A DNA stretch of 64,000 nucleotides from Halioglobus japonicus. Lineage in GTDB: Bacteria; Pseudomonadota; Gammaproteobacteria; Pseudomonadales; Halieaceae. The stretch lies in contig NZ_CP019450.1 of the NCBI RefSeq assembly GCF_001983995.1, positions 4,021,302-4,085,301 of the forward strand, read 5' to 3'. The translations under genes were made by a program, and so were the position numbers. Below are positions 30,433 through 40,848 of the stretch, piece after piece. The notes under the pieces are model-generated. The model was not told the origin of the DNA. It was given only the letters and a program-made list of their open reading frames with translations, and ran no database searches. Numbering within the stretch: position 1 is the stretch's first letter; each line of letters starts with the position of its first letter.

Positions 30433-31602
30433 ATGAATACCAGCTACCCCACCCTCAACTTCGGCCTTGGCGAAGAAATCGACATGCTGCGCGATGCGGT
30501 CTACCAGATGAGCCAGAAGGAAATCGCCCCCCGGGCAGAGGCCATCGACAAGGACAACGACTTCCCCATGGATCTATGGCGCAAATTTGGCGACATGGGC
30601 CTGCTAGGTGTGACCGTTGAAGAGGAGTACGGTGGCAGCAACATGGGTTACCTCGCGCACTCCATCATCATGGAAGAGATCAGCCGCGCCTCCGCTTCGG
30701 TCGGCCTGTCCTACGGCGCCATGTCCAACCTGTGCCTCAACCAGCTGAGCAAACACGGCACCGAGGCCCAGAAGCAGAAATACCTGCCCAAGCTGTGCAG
30801 CGGTGAGCACATTGGTGCGCTGGCCATGTCAGAACCGGATGCGGGCTCCGATGTGGTCAGCATGCGCCTGAATGCGCGCAAGGAGGGCGACAAGTACATC
30901 CTAAACGGCGCCAAGATGTGGATTACCAACGGTCCCGACGCCCACACCTACATTATTTATGCCAAGACAGACCCCGAAGCCGGCTCCAAAGGCATTACTG
31001 CTTTCATCGTGGAACGCGATTTTCCCGGTTTCTCCCGCTCGCCGAAGCTCGACAAGCTCGGCATGCGCGGCTCCAACACCTGCGAACTGGTGTTCGAGAA
31101 CTGCGAAGTGCCGGCCGAAAACGTGCTGCGCAATGAGGGCGACGGCGTGAAGATTCTGATGTCCGGCCTGGACTACGAGCGCACCGTTCTTTCCGGCGGG
31201 CCGGTTGGCATTATGCAGGCCTGTATCGACGCCACCCTGCCCTACCTGCACGACCGCAAGCAGTTCGGCCAGAGCATTGGCGAATTCCAGCTCATGCAGG
31301 GCAAGCTGGCTGACATGTACGCCGACATGAATGCCTGTCGCGCCTACCTGTACGCCGTGGCCGCCGCCTGTGACCGCGGTGAAGAGACTCGCCAGGACTG
31401 CGCAGCGGTCATCCTGTACACCGCCGAGAAAGCCACCCAGATGGCGCTGCAGACCATCCAGGCACTGGGTGGCATCGGCTACACCAACGACGCACCCGCC
31501 GGGCGCCTGCTGCGCGATGCCAAGCTGTATGAAATTGGCGCGGGCACCTCGGAGATCCGCCGCATGCTGATCGGCCGCGAACTGTTTAACGCCACCAAAT
31601 AA
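30433..31602 (+). CDS. liuA: Isovaleryl-CoA dehydrogenase
   Basis: The 389-residue FAD enzyme oxidises isovaleryl-CoA to 3-methylcrotonyl-CoA in leucine breakdown. The acyl-CoA dehydrogenase signatures [13 protein letters not shown] and [20 protein letters not shown] are present. The catalytic glutamate is in the [16 protein letters not shown] segment near residue 247, the position specific to isovaleryl-CoA dehydrogenases. It is the first enzyme gene of the liu operon. Confidence 0.95.
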   Translation: MNTSYPTLNFGLGEEIDMLRDAVYQMSQKEIAPRAEAIDKDNDFPMDLWRKFGDMGLLGVTVEEEYGGSNMGYLAHSIIMEEISRASASVGLSYGAMSNLCLNQLSKHGTEAQKQKYLPKLCSGEHIGALAMSEPDAGSDVVSMRLNARKEGDKYILNGAKMWITNGPDAHTYIIYAKTDPEAGSKGITAFIVERDFPGFSRSPKLDKLGMRGSNTCELVFENCEVPAENVLRNEGDGVKILMSGLDYERTVLSGGPVGIMQACIDATLPYLHDRKQFGQSIGEFQLMQGKLADMYADMNACRAYLYAVAAACDRGEETRQDCAAVILYTAEKATQMALQTIQALGGIGYTNDAPAGRLLRDAKLYEIGAGTSEIRRMLIGRELFNATK

Positions 31603-31618
31603 ATCACGGAGCACTCTT

Positions 31619-33226
31619 ATGAACGTGCTGCAATCACGCATTAATACCCGCGACGCGGCCTTCGCCACCAATCGCGACGCCATGCAGGCCCAGGTCGACG
31701 ACCTGCGCCAGCTGGTCGACAAGGTTCGCCAGGGCGGCGGCGCCAAGGCCCAGGAGCGCCACGTCTCCCGCGGCAAATTGCTGCCCCGCGAGCGCCTCAA
31801 TGCGCTGCTCGACCCCGGCTCACCGTTCCTGGAGCTGTCACAGCTGGCCGCCCACGACGTGTACGAACACGACGTACCCGCTGCGGGCATCATCACCGGC
31901 ATCGGCCGCGTGGCAGGCCAGGAGTGCATGATCTTCGTTAACGATGCCACGGTAAAAGGCGGCACCTACTACCCGCTTACCGTCAAAAAGCAGGGCCGCG
32001 CCCAGACCATTGCCGCGGAGAACAACCTGCCCTGCATTTACCTGGTGGATTCCGGCGGCGCGTTCCTGCCCCTGCAGGACGAAGTATTCCCAGACAAAGA
32101 TCACTTCGGCCATGCGTTCTACAACCAGGCGCGTATGTCGGCCCAGGGCATCCCTCAGATCGCTGCGGTCATGGGGTCGTGTACCGCTGGCGGCGCCTAC
32201 CTGCCGGCTATGGCGGATGAATCCATCATCGTGAAGGAACAGGGCACGATTTTCCTGGGTGGCCCGCCGCTGGTTAAAGCTGCCACCGGTGAAATTGTGT
32301 CCGCGGAAGAACTGGGCGGTGCCGATGTTCACTGCCGCACCTCCGGTGTGACCGACCACTACGCCAACAACGATCACCACGCCCTGGAGCTGGTGCGCCG
32401 CAGCGTTGGCCGCCTGAATCGTGTCAAGCAGATCGACATTGATGTGCGCGACAGTATTGAGCCCGCCTTCCCGGTAGAAGACATCTACGGCGTTATCCCC
32501 GCCGATGCCAAGCAGCCCTACGACGTGCGCGAAGTGATTGCGCGGGTGGTCGACGGCTCCGAGTTCGACGAATTCAAAGCCCTCTACGGCGAGACTCTGG
32601 TGTGTGGCTTTGCCCGCATTCACGGCTACCCGGTGGGCATTATCGCCAACAACGGCATTCTGTTCGCCGAGTCTTCGGTAAAAGGCGCCCACTTCGTGGA
32701 ACTGTGTGCCCAGCGCAAAATCCCGCTGGTGTTCCTGCAGAACATCACCGGCTTTATGGTGGGTAAACAGTATGAGCACGGTGGTATCGCCCGCCACGGC
32801 GCCAAAATGGTCCATGCCGTGGCCTGCGCCGAGGTGCCCAAGTTCACCGTAATCATCGGCGGCTCCTTCGGCGCCGGCAACTACGCCATGTGCGGCCGCG
32901 CCTATGAGCCTCGCTTTATGTTCATGTGGCCCAATGCCCGCATCTCCGTCATGGGCGGCGAGCAGGCCGCCGGCGTACTGGCCACTGTCAAACAGGAACA
33001 ACTGGCCCGCGAAGGCAAGGCCATGACCGAAGCAGAGGAAGCGGCCTTCAAACAGCCCACCCTCGAGCTTTACGAAAAACAGGGGCACCCCTACTACGCT
33101 TCAGCGCGCCTCTGGGACGACGGCGTCATCGACCCCGCGGACACCCGCATGGTCCTCGGCCTGTCCCTCTCCGCCGCCCTGAACGCCCCGGTAAAAGACT
33201 CCCAGTTTGGCGTCTTCCGCATGTAA
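31619..33226 (+). CDS. liuB: Methylcrotonyl-CoA carboxylase, carboxyltransferase subunit
   Basis: The 535-residue beta subunit transfers CO2 from biotin to 3-methylcrotonyl-CoA. The carboxyltransferase blocks are [31 protein letters not shown] (acyl-CoA site) and [19 protein letters not shown]. It follows liuA by 16 bases. A large palindromic repeat separates it from liuC. Confidence 0.96.
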   Translation: MNVLQSRINTRDAAFATNRDAMQAQVDDLRQLVDKVRQGGGAKAQERHVSRGKLLPRERLNALLDPGSPFLELSQLAAHDVYEHDVPAAGIITGIGRVAGQECMIFVNDATVKGGTYYPLTVKKQGRAQTIAAENNLPCIYLVDSGGAFLPLQDEVFPDKDHFGHAFYNQARMSAQGIPQIAAVMGSCTAGGAYLPAMADESIIVKEQGTIFLGGPPLVKAATGEIVSAEELGGADVHCRTSGVTDHYANNDHHALELVRRSVGRLNRVKQIDIDVRDSIEPAFPVEDIYGVIPADAKQPYDVREVIARVVDGSEFDEFKALYGETLVCGFARIHGYPVGIIANNGILFAESSVKGAHFVELCAQRKIPLVFLQNITGFMVGKQYEHGGIARHGAKMVHAVACAEVPKFTVIIGGSFGAGNYAMCGRAYEPRFMFMWPNARISVMGGEQAAGVLATVKQEQLAREGKAMTEAEEAAFKQPTLELYEKQGHPYYASARLWDDGVIDPADTRMVLGLSLSAALNAPVKDSQFGVFRM

Positions 33227-33230
33227 ACCA

Positions 33231-33319
33231 TGGGGTCAGGTCTCAAATTTCTCAGACAACCCTGGGGTCAGGTCTTGAATGTCTGAGACATTTAGGACCT
33301 GACCCCAAGGGTTGTCTGA
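33231..33319. repeat. nested REP-like palindrome between liuB and liuC
   Basis: An outer 11-bp stem TCAGACAACCC/GGGTTGTCTGA (33252-33262 with 33309-33319) encloses a perfect 12-bp stem TGGGGTCAGGTC/GACCTGACCCCA (33263-33274 with 33296-33307) and an inner 7-bp stem AATGTCT/AGACATT. A further TGGGGTCAGGTC copy lies just upstream at 33231-33242. It resembles dispersed REP/BIME elements with the GGGGTCAGGTC core. Folded in the mRNA, it could protect or separate liuAB from liuCDE. Confidence 0.8.
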
Positions 33320-33337
33320 AGAGAACGCGATGCAGTG

Positions 33338-34135
33338 ATGGATAAGATGGACACAGTAAGCACAACAATTGACGAGCGAGGCGTGGCTACTGTCACGCTC
33401 AATCGGCCCGACAAGCACAATGCATTCGACGATGTGGTGATTGCCGAACTACGGGCGGCCTTTGATGCACTGGCAGCCAATGACACCGTGCGCGTGGTCG
33501 TGCTCGCCTCTGAGGGCAAGAGCTTCAGCGCCGGCGCAGACCTGGGCTGGATGAAGCGCATGGCAGCGTATGACTACAGCGACAACCTGGCGGATGCGCG
33601 CCTGCTCGCAGATATGCTCAAGGCACTCTACGACATGCCTCAACCCACTATTGCCCGGGTGCAGGGCGCGGCCTTTGGCGGCGCTGTAGGGCTGGTGAGT
33701 TGTTGCGATATGGCAGTGGCCAGCGAACGGGCGAGCTTTTCGCTTTCCGAGGCAAAGATCGGTTTGATCCCCGCCACCATCAGCCCCTACGTGATCAAGG
33801 CCATCGGCGAACGCGCCGCCCGGCGTTACTTCACCACCGCCGAACGATTTCAAGCAGCCCAGGCGCTGCACCTAGGCTTGATCAGCGAACTGGCGAGTGA
33901 CAATGAATTGGATAACGTGCTGAATTCGCTGATATCAGCACTGCTGCAAAATGGCCCGCTGGCCGTGCGTGAAGCCAAGAAGCTGGTCCACGATGTGGCG
34001 GGCCAACCCATCACCCCTGCCTTCGTTGAAGGCACCTGCGAGGCCATTGCCCGTATTCGCATTTCCGAGGAAGGCCAGGAAGGTCTGGGTGCCTTCCTGA
34101 ACAAACGACAACCGCGCTGGATAGCCGGAGAGTAA
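33338..34135 (+). CDS. liuC: Methylglutaconyl-CoA hydratase (enoyl-CoA hydratase family)
   Basis: The 265-residue crotonase-fold enzyme hydrates 3-methylglutaconyl-CoA to HMG-CoA. The oxyanion-hole blocks are SAGADLGWMKRM and VQGAAFGGAVGLVSCCDMAVAS, and the catalytic Glu lies in LSEAKIGLIPATISPYV. Start candidates are the GTG at 33335 and ATGs at 33338 and 33347; the ribosome-binding site is weak for all, so the exact start is uncertain. It is placed between liuB and liuD, three bases before liuD. Confidence 0.92.
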   Translation: MDKMDTVSTTIDERGVATVTLNRPDKHNAFDDVVIAELRAAFDALAANDTVRVVVLASEGKSFSAGADLGWMKRMAAYDYSDNLADARLLADMLKALYDMPQPTIARVQGAAFGGAVGLVSCCDMAVASERASFSLSEAKIGLIPATISPYVIKAIGERAARRYFTTAERFQAAQALHLGLISELASDNELDNVLNSLISALLQNGPLAVREAKKLVHDVAGQPITPAFVEGTCEAIARIRISEEGQEGLGAFLNKRQPRWIAGE

Positions 34136-34138
34136 GGT

Positions 34139-36133
34139 ATGTTTAACAAAATCCTCATCGCCAACCGCGGCGAAATCGCCTGCAGAGTGATCAAAACGGC
34201 CCGGGAAATGGGCATCGCGACCGTGGCCGTCTACTCCGACGCCGACAGCCAGGCGCTGCATGTGCATATGGCCGACGAAGCCATCCATATCGGCCCCTCG
34301 CCCGCCCGTGACTCCTATCTACTCGCCGAGCGCATTCTGGATGCGGCGGTCACCACCAATGCGGACGCCATCCATCCCGGTTACGGATTCCTCTCTGAGA
34401 ATGCCGGCTTCGCCCAGGCCTGCGCCGAAGCCGGTGTGGTCTTTATCGGCCCCCCCACGGCGGCGATTGAAGCCATGGGGTCCAAATCTGCGGCCAAGCG
34501 CATCATGGAGCAGGCCGGCGTGCCGCTCGTGCCCGGCTATCACGGCGACGATCAGGACCCCGCCATTCTCAAGCAATCCGCCGACAACATGGGCTACCCC
34601 GTGCTCCTCAAAGCCACCGCCGGTGGCGGTGGCAAGGGTATGCGCCAGGTCTGGTCAGCAGACGAATTCGATGAAGCACTGGCCGCCGCCATGCGCGAAG
34701 CCATGGCAGGCTTTGGCGACGACAACATGCTGGTTGAAAAATACCTGACCAAGCCACGCCATGTAGAGCTGCAGGTCTTCTGCGACAACCACGGCAACGG
34801 CGTGTACCTCGCCGAGCGGGACTGCTCCGTTCAGCGCCGTCACCAGAAGGTGATCGAGGAGGCCCCCGCCCCTGGCATGACCGAGGCACTGCGCCAGCGC
34901 ATGGGCGACGCGGCCGTCACCGCCGCACGCGCCATCGACTATCGCGGCGCGGGTACTGTGGAGTTCCTGCTCGATGAAGACGGCAGCTTCTACTTCATGG
35001 AAATGAACACCCGCCTGCAGGTGGAACACCCCGTCACTGAGATGATTACTGGCCAGGACCTAGTGCGCTGGCAATTACTGGTAGCCAGCGGCGCGCCGCT
35101 GCCACTGACGCAAGAGCAGGTACGCATCAACGGCCACGCGTTCGAGGCACGCGTTTACGCCGAAGACCCAGACAATGATTTCCTGCCCGCCACCGGCACG
35201 CTCGGGTACCTGCAACCACCGGCCGAATCACGCCATGTGCGCGTCGACACCGGTGTACGCCAGGGCGATGAGATCAGCGTTTACTACGACCCAATGATTG
35301 CCAAACTCATTGTGTGGGACGAGAACCGCGAGCGCGCGCTGCAGCGCCTCGCCTCGGCACTGGCGGAATACCGCATCGGCGGCACCGTCACCAACCTCGA
35401 GTTCCTCTACAACCTGAGCACTTCACGCCCGTTCGTAGAGGCTGAGCTCGACACCGGGTTTATCGAGAAGCACAGCGACCTGATCTTCCATGACCGCCAT
35501 CAGGATCTCGCCCAGGAACTCCCCCTGGCCGCCCTGGCGCTGCTCCTGAACAAGCAACAGAACGCCGCCGCACCCGCAAACAGCGATTCCTCATCGCCCT
35601 GGAATGACAGCAGCGGCTGGCGCATGAACGAGCCGCACGTGCATCGCCTGACGGTACATTGCCATCAGGCCGACCACAGCGTCGAAGTTGAGCAACGCGG
35701 CGATCTCTACCTTGTCCGTGCAGCCGACAAGGATACCCCCTTGCGCGGTGAACTACAGGGCGAGCAATTACTCATCGACCGCGAGGGCCATCGCCTGCGC
35801 GCTACGCTGGCGCAAACACACGATGGCTTCACCCTGTACATGAGCGACGGTGCCTGCCACTTCCACGAGGTTCCCCCCGACACCGGCGAGGCTGATGGCA
35901 GCGGCACCGATGGCGGCCTCGATGCCCCCATGAACGGCACCATTGTTGAACTACTGGTTGAGCCAAACGCGCAAGTAAATACAGGCGATGCTCTGCTTGT
36001 GATGGAAGCCATGAAAATGGAGCAGACGATTCGCGCGCCCGCCGACGGCACCGTCGACAGCTTTTACTACCAACCAGGAGATCTCGTCGACGGCGGCGCC
36101 GAGTTACTCGCCTTCACAGCAGCGGAAGACTAA
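34139..36133 (+). CDS. liuD: Methylcrotonyl-CoA carboxylase, biotin-containing subunit
   Basis: The 664-residue alpha subunit has an N-terminal biotin carboxylase domain (MFNKILIANRGEIACRVIKT; ATP-grasp KATAGGGGKGMRQV; EMNTRLQVEHPVTE) and a C-terminal biotinyl domain with the lysine in EAMKMEQ near residue 625. It carboxylates biotin with bicarbonate and ATP and works with LiuB. BirA, encoded nearby, would attach the biotin. Confidence 0.96.
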   Translation: MFNKILIANRGEIACRVIKTAREMGIATVAVYSDADSQALHVHMADEAIHIGPSPARDSYLLAERILDAAVTTNADAIHPGYGFLSENAGFAQACAEAGVVFIGPPTAAIEAMGSKSAAKRIMEQAGVPLVPGYHGDDQDPAILKQSADNMGYPVLLKATAGGGGKGMRQVWSADEFDEALAAAMREAMAGFGDDNMLVEKYLTKPRHVELQVFCDNHGNGVYLAERDCSVQRRHQKVIEEAPAPGMTEALRQRMGDAAVTAARAIDYRGAGTVEFLLDEDGSFYFMEMNTRLQVEHPVTEMITGQDLVRWQLLVASGAPLPLTQEQVRINGHAFEARVYAEDPDNDFLPATGTLGYLQPPAESRHVRVDTGVRQGDEISVYYDPMIAKLIVWDENRERALQRLASALAEYRIGGTVTNLEFLYNLSTSRPFVEAELDTGFIEKHSDLIFHDRHQDLAQELPLAALALLLNKQQNAAAPANSDSSSPWNDSSGWRMNEPHVHRLTVHCHQADHSVEVEQRGDLYLVRAADKDTPLRGELQGEQLLIDREGHRLRATLAQTHDGFTLYMSDGACHFHEVPPDTGEADGSGTDGGLDAPMNGTIVELLVEPNAQVNTGDALLVMEAMKMEQTIRAPADGTVDSFYYQPGDLVDGGAELLAFTAAED

Positions 36134-36136
36134 GTC

Positions 36137-37033
36137 ATGAGCATGCCAGAACGCGTCACTCTCGTTGAAGTGGGTCCCAGAGACGGCCTGCAGAACGAGG
36201 CGGGAACTATTCCCCTCGAGACCAAACTGACCCTACTTGATGACCTGGCCGAAGCCGGCCTGCAAGCGCTCGAAGCTGGCAGTTTCGTCAACCCGAAGTG
36301 GGTACCGCAAATGGCCGATAGTGAGCAGGTCTTCGCCGGGCTGCAGCGCCGCAGCGGCGTGCGCTACACCGCACTCACCCCCAATCTACAGGGTTTTGAG
36401 CGGGCACTGGCAGCCGGCGCAGATGAAGTCGCCGTGTTTGCGGCCGCCTCTGAATCGTTTTCACGCAAGAACATCAACTGCAGTATCAGCGAAAGCCTGC
36501 AGCGCTTCGAGGATGTCACGGCCGCTGCCCAGACCCATAAGATTCCCGTGCGCGGCTATGTCTCCTGCGTGCTGGGCTGCCCCTACGAGGGGAAGATTGC
36601 CCCCGAGGCGGTTGAGGGTGTTACCGGCACCCTGCTCGACATGGGCTGCTACGAAGTGTCGCTGGGCGACACCATCGGCACCGGCACCGCAGGCAGCATG
36701 AGCCGATTACTGGATGTATTGCTCGCCGAATTCCAGGCCGACCAACTTGCGGTGCACTGCCACGACACCTACGGCCAGGCACTAGCGAATATTCTCGCTG
36801 CACTGTTGTACGGCATTGCCACTGTGGACGCGTCCGTGGCGGGCCTCGGTGGTTGTCCCTACGCCAAAGGGGCTTCCGGCAATGTCGCCACGGAAGACGT
36901 GGTCTACATGCTCGATGGCCTCGGCATTGAAACCGGCGTCGATCTCGAAAAATTGATCGCGGCGGGCAATCGCATCTCCGCCGCCCTCGGCAGAGAGACA
37001 GGCTCGCGCGCGGCGAGAGCACTTGTCATATAA
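36137..37033 (+). CDS. liuE: Hydroxymethylglutaryl-CoA lyase
   Basis: The 298-residue TIM-barrel enzyme cleaves HMG-CoA to acetoacetate and acetyl-CoA, ending the pathway. The family blocks are [12 protein letters not shown], the metal-site [13 protein letters not shown] and the active-site cysteine loop [20 protein letters not shown]. It is the last gene of the liu operon, three bases after liuD. Confidence 0.96.
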   Translation: MSMPERVTLVEVGPRDGLQNEAGTIPLETKLTLLDDLAEAGLQALEAGSFVNPKWVPQMADSEQVFAGLQRRSGVRYTALTPNLQGFERALAAGADEVAVFAAASESFSRKNINCSISESLQRFEDVTAAAQTHKIPVRGYVSCVLGCPYEGKIAPEAVEGVTGTLLDMGCYEVSLGDTIGTGTAGSMSRLLDVLLAEFQADQLAVHCHDTYGQALANILAALLYGIATVDASVAGLGGCPYAKGASGNVATEDVVYMLDGLGIETGVDLEKLIAAGNRISAALGRETGSRAARALVI

Positions 37034-37051
37034 CCGTGGTACATTGCGCGC

Positions 37052-37399
37052 ATGTTGTCCTCGCGCGCATCCACGATTCGAACCTTTGCCGCCTGGCTGG
37101 TGTGTGCCAGCGGCGTAGCCTACCTCGCCTCCCCCTGGTTCCGGCCGCTGGACGCCGCCGCGGTGATGGCGATTGTGCTCGGCGCTACTTACCTCATCGT
37201 CGGGCTCGGCCTGTTCGGACAATCGCGCTTCACCCTATTTGTGGCCACCGCATTGTGCGCGGTCAACATACTCATGTCTCTGCAAGCCTTGCCTGAGCCA
37301 CTGACACCTACCACCCAACTGGCCATCGCGACCGATACCACCGCAATGCTATGCTGCATCGCCGTGTTAATTCTGCGTTGGAAACAAACGCCCGGCTGA
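37052..37399 (+). CDS. small four-helix membrane protein
   Basis: The 115-residue hydrophobic protein has four predicted helices (AAVMAIVLGATYLIVGLGLF is one) and short loops. I do not recognise the family. Its stop codon overlaps the start of the Kef-type antiporter (TGATG), so it is translationally coupled to it and may be an accessory subunit. Confidence 0.65.
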   Translation: MLSSRASTIRTFAAWLVCASGVAYLASPWFRPLDAAAVMAIVLGATYLIVGLGLFGQSRFTLFVATALCAVNILMSLQALPEPLTPTTQLAIATDTTAMLCCIAVLILRWKQTPG

Positions 37400-38961
37400 T
37401 GATTCTCGACCCTCTCATTATTCTGATCGCCCTGGGCTGTGGCCTGGTGGCGCGCATTGCCGGCTTGCCTGCGCTGATAGGTTATCTAGCCGCAGGGTTT
37501 GTTCTGCACGAAACCAACATCGAAGCCGGCTCGTTGCTGAATCACCTGGCCGACCTGGGTGTCACATTACTGTTGTTCACCATTGGCTTGAAGCTGTCAC
37601 CGCGCGACCTGTTACAGGCCAAGGTCTGGGGCACCACGCTGATACACATGCAGCTCATGCAGCTGTTTTTCATGGGCGTGCTGTGGCTCTACGACTCGCT
37701 GGTCCCCAGCATGAACATGAGTTTTACCGAGATTCTGGTGATTGCCTTTGGCCTCACCTTCTCCAGCACCGTGTTCGTTATCCAGGTCATGCAGGAGAAA
37801 GGCGAGATGTCCTCGCGGCATGCCAATCTCGCCATTGGCATTCTGGTCATCCAGGATCTGGCCGCGGTACTGTTTCTGTCAGCTACCAAGGGCATGTGGC
37901 CCGAGCCCACTGCGTTGTTACTACCTGCGCTCTGGCTGCTGCGCGCGCCCGTGCTGCGGCTGCTCAGCTACGCCGGCCACGGCGAACTGTTCACCCTGGC
38001 CGGCATGGCCCTCGCCCTCGGCGGGGCCGCCCTGTTTGAGTTTGTCGGCATTAAGGGTGACCTCGGCGCGCTGATCATCGGCGCACTGCTGTCCGGCTCG
38101 CAAAAAGGCAAGGAACTGAGCCGCAACCTGATGAACCTCAAGGACTTGTTCCTGGTGGGCTTCTTTCTATCCATTGGCCTGGGCGGCTGGCCGCAACAGG
38201 AAGCGCTGATCCTCGCGGTACTGCTCGGGGTACTGGCCATCGTCAAAATTCCGTTGTACTTCCCGCTGATGACGAAGCTGCACACCGGCCCGCGCACCGC
38301 TCTACTGGCTGCTTGTGCCATGGGCAATTTCAGTGAATTCGGCCTGGTGGTGGTGGCCGTGGCCGCCAAGGCCGGCTGGCTGGATGCCCAGTGGGCCAGT
38401 GCCATTTCACTCGCCATTGCGATCAGCTTTGTTATCTCCGCGCCGCTCAACCGCTACGCCCATGAGCTGTACTGGAAGTACCACAGCTTCTGGCGAAAGT
38501 TTGAGTCAGACCGATTACGCCGGGAGCGCCCTGACACCAGCGGCGCACGCATCATCGTACTCGGCATGGGTAACATTGGTACCGGTGCCTACGATACGCT
38601 CGCAGAAACCCACGGCGCAGAAGTACTCGGGGTTGATCTAAACGAAGCAAAGCTTGCCGAGCATACACGCCGGCATCGGCGTGTCGTGCCCGCCGACGCT
38701 TCCGACCCCGACTTCTGGGTGCAGGTCGACCTCACCGAGGTGGACCTGGTGCTGCTCGCACTGACCAATCATCCCGAGAATGTGCTGGTGGCAGATCTTC
38801 TGCGCGAGCTGGACTACCAGGGTCGCGTGGCTGCGGTGGTGCGATTCCGCGAGGAAGCCGAAGAGCTCGAGACACACGGCATATCCGTCTTTAACCTTTA
38901 CGCTCAGGCCGGTGCCGGCTTCGCCGAGCACGCCGCCGCCCAACTGAGCAACAACGCTTAA
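37399..38961 (+). CDS. Kef-type monovalent cation:proton antiporter with TrkA-N domain
   Basis: The 520-residue CPA2-family transporter has 12-13 membrane helices at the N-terminal 390 residues and a cytoplasmic RCK/TrkA-N NAD-binding domain beginning ARIIVLGMGNIGTGAYDTL. I start at the ATG at 37399, overlapping the upstream stop, because it gives the normal N-terminus ILDPLIILIALGCGLVAR. It probably exports K+ or Na+ in exchange for protons under RCK control. Confidence 0.88.
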   Translation: MILDPLIILIALGCGLVARIAGLPALIGYLAAGFVLHETNIEAGSLLNHLADLGVTLLLFTIGLKLSPRDLLQAKVWGTTLIHMQLMQLFFMGVLWLYDSLVPSMNMSFTEILVIAFGLTFSSTVFVIQVMQEKGEMSSRHANLAIGILVIQDLAAVLFLSATKGMWPEPTALLLPALWLLRAPVLRLLSYAGHGELFTLAGMALALGGAALFEFVGIKGDLGALIIGALLSGSQKGKELSRNLMNLKDLFLVGFFLSIGLGGWPQQEALILAVLLGVLAIVKIPLYFPLMTKLHTGPRTALLAACAMGNFSEFGLVVVAVAAKAGWLDAQWASAISLAIAISFVISAPLNRYAHELYWKYHSFWRKFESDRLRRERPDTSGARIIVLGMGNIGTGAYDTLAETHGAEVLGVDLNEAKLAEHTRRHRRVVPADASDPDFWVQVDLTEVDLVLLALTNHPENVLVADLLRELDYQGRVAAVVRFREEAEELETHGISVFNLYAQAGAGFAEHAAAQLSNNA

Positions 38962-38967
38962 CTATCC

Positions 38968-39501
38968 ATGGCCCTTAAACCGACAATTTACAAAGCCCAG
39001 ATCGAACTCGCCGACAGCGATCGCCACTGTTATGAAAGCCTGGCAATGACCCTGGCCCAACACCCCTCAGAAACGGTGGAACGCATGGGAGTACGCCTGC
39101 TGGCGTTCTGTCTCAACAATGCCCGGGGCCTGCAGTTTACCCGGGGCCTGTCGACCACCGACGAGCCCGACCTGTGGCGCCACAGCGACGGCGGCGAACT
39201 GGAGCAGTGGATAGAGGTAGGCCAGCCCGAAGAACCGCGCCTGCGCAAGGCCACAGGCCGCGCGCGCGAAGTTATGGTGTATGCCTTTGGCAAGAGTGCC
39301 GCTACCTGGTGGAAACTGAACGGCGAAGCCATCGCCGCACTGCCAAGGCTACAGGTCTGGCAAATTGACTGGGACGATGCCCAGGCCCTGGCGGAGATGG
39401 TCACGCGCACCATGCAGCTGAATATCAGCGTGGCCGGTGGCGTGATCTACATCGACAACGGCTCAGCGTCGATCAGCGTGGAACCGACACGGCTGCATTG
39501 A
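38968..39501 (+). CDS. yaeQ: YaeQ family protein
   Basis: The 177-residue protein matches YaeQ throughout (MALKPTIYKAQIELADSDRH, LLAFCLNNARGLQFTRGLS, WIEVGQPEEPRLRKA). The fold resembles PD-(D/E)XK nucleases but the cellular role is not established. It follows the antiporter by 6 bases and meets a convergent gene at its stop codon. Confidence 0.9.
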   Translation: MALKPTIYKAQIELADSDRHCYESLAMTLAQHPSETVERMGVRLLAFCLNNARGLQFTRGLSTTDEPDLWRHSDGGELEQWIEVGQPEEPRLRKATGRAREVMVYAFGKSAATWWKLNGEAIAALPRLQVWQIDWDDAQALAEMVTRTMQLNISVAGGVIYIDNGSASISVEPTRLH

Positions 39502-40727
39502 TCAGGTGACAGGTTGCGCCGCTATCGCTGTGTCGCGCCCCATCCACCACAGCCACACGACATTCACGAGGCCATAAATGCCCACCGCAGTGATCAGGCC
39601 GGCCCCGGCCCCGCTCCACACCATGGCCAGCCCCAGTGCGACCAGGCGCAACCACTCCCAGCGCATCACCGCCTGCACCGCCCGCCCTTCAAGCCAGTAG
39701 GCGGTGGTCATCGTGGTAGCCAGTAACATAGCCCAGCCAGCAACGCCCTGCCAGTAGCTCAGCTCAGACAGCAGCAGGTACACGAGTAGCGCAATCACCA
39801 CCACCAGCTGGAAAAAGCCGTAGCGGGAGACAATGGCGGGCACCTCTGGGTCGTACTTGGTAAAGGTAGACAGATCATTCTTGTGACGTGGATAGCGCTC
39901 GGCAACTTCCACTGGCTGCCATCCCGTGCGCGCCACCCACACCCGCAGCTTGTCGGACCAGCGCTGTGCGCGCCAGCTGTCCTTAGCCATATCGACATAG
40001 ATATGGGTGAGTGCATGAATCGGGTTAAAGCTGCGCAACGGCCCGCGAATACCAAATACCACCGGTTCCTCATCCAGTTCTTCCTGGAAGGTGCCAAACA
40101 GACGGTCCCACAAAATGAAAATGCCACCGTAATTGCGATCGAGATACACATCGTTCTGGGCGTGATGCACGCGGTGGTTGGACGGCGTGACAAAAATGGC
40201 CTCGTACCAGCCCAGTTTGCCCACATGCTTGGTGTGCACCCAGAACTGGTAGATCAGGTTAATCGCGCCGGCGGTGACCACCACCTCAGCGGGAATACCC
40301 AGCGCAAACATGGGAATATAGAACAGCCAGCCAAACAAGAAGCCGGTGCTGGTCTGACGCAATGCCGTCGTCAGGTTGTATTCCTCGCTCTGGTGATGGG
40401 CCACATGAGCTGCCCACAGAATCGTGCGCTCGTGGCCCAGCCGGTGCAGCCAGTAGTAGCAGAAGTCGTACAGCACAATGGCCAGCATCCACGTCCAAAC
40501 GCTGTTGGCATCCATCAGCGGCAGGGAGAAGTGCTCGGTCACAAGGTGGTACACATAGCCCCCACACCGAGCGTGACAAAGGCCCGCGCCTGGCTGAGCA
40601 CGCCCAGCGACAAACTACTGACGCTGTCATTCAGGCGATAAGTATTGCGCCCTTTCTTCACGCCCCAGGCCAGTTCCACCAGCATGGCCAGCACGAAAAA
40701 GGGAATAGCTAATTCAATCAGGTCCAC
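39502..40727 (-). CDS. sterol desaturase/fatty acid hydroxylase-family protein, frame broken by one missing base
   Basis: The membrane di-iron oxygenase family is recognised by three histidine boxes: HRLGH, HVAHH and HRVHH. The N-terminal part (DLIELAIPFFVLAMLVELAW) is separated from the rest by a frame break at the five-C run 40559-40563; a sixth base restores TLGVGGYVYHLVTEHF and about 408 residues. The start is probably the GTG at 40727, with GAGG upstream. The C-terminal 130 residues add several more helices. The lipid substrate is unknown. Confidence 0.85.
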
Positions 40728-40848
40728 AGACCACCTCACAGGTATAGCAAGACCGCCGAGTCTAATACGGCGGGCGCCAGATTGCAGCAGTCAATACAGG
40801 GCCGATTCTGGCTAGTCGCAAGGCCTGACGGGCGCTATATTGCTCTCC

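Noticed and set aside
31838..33088. 416-codon open frame opposite liuB
   Set aside because: This is a shadow frame in GC-rich coding sequence; liuB is intact and conserved across the whole span.
33231..33319. CRISPR array
   Set aside because: The repeats form inverted nested stems rather than regularly spaced direct repeats, and no cas genes occur in the window.
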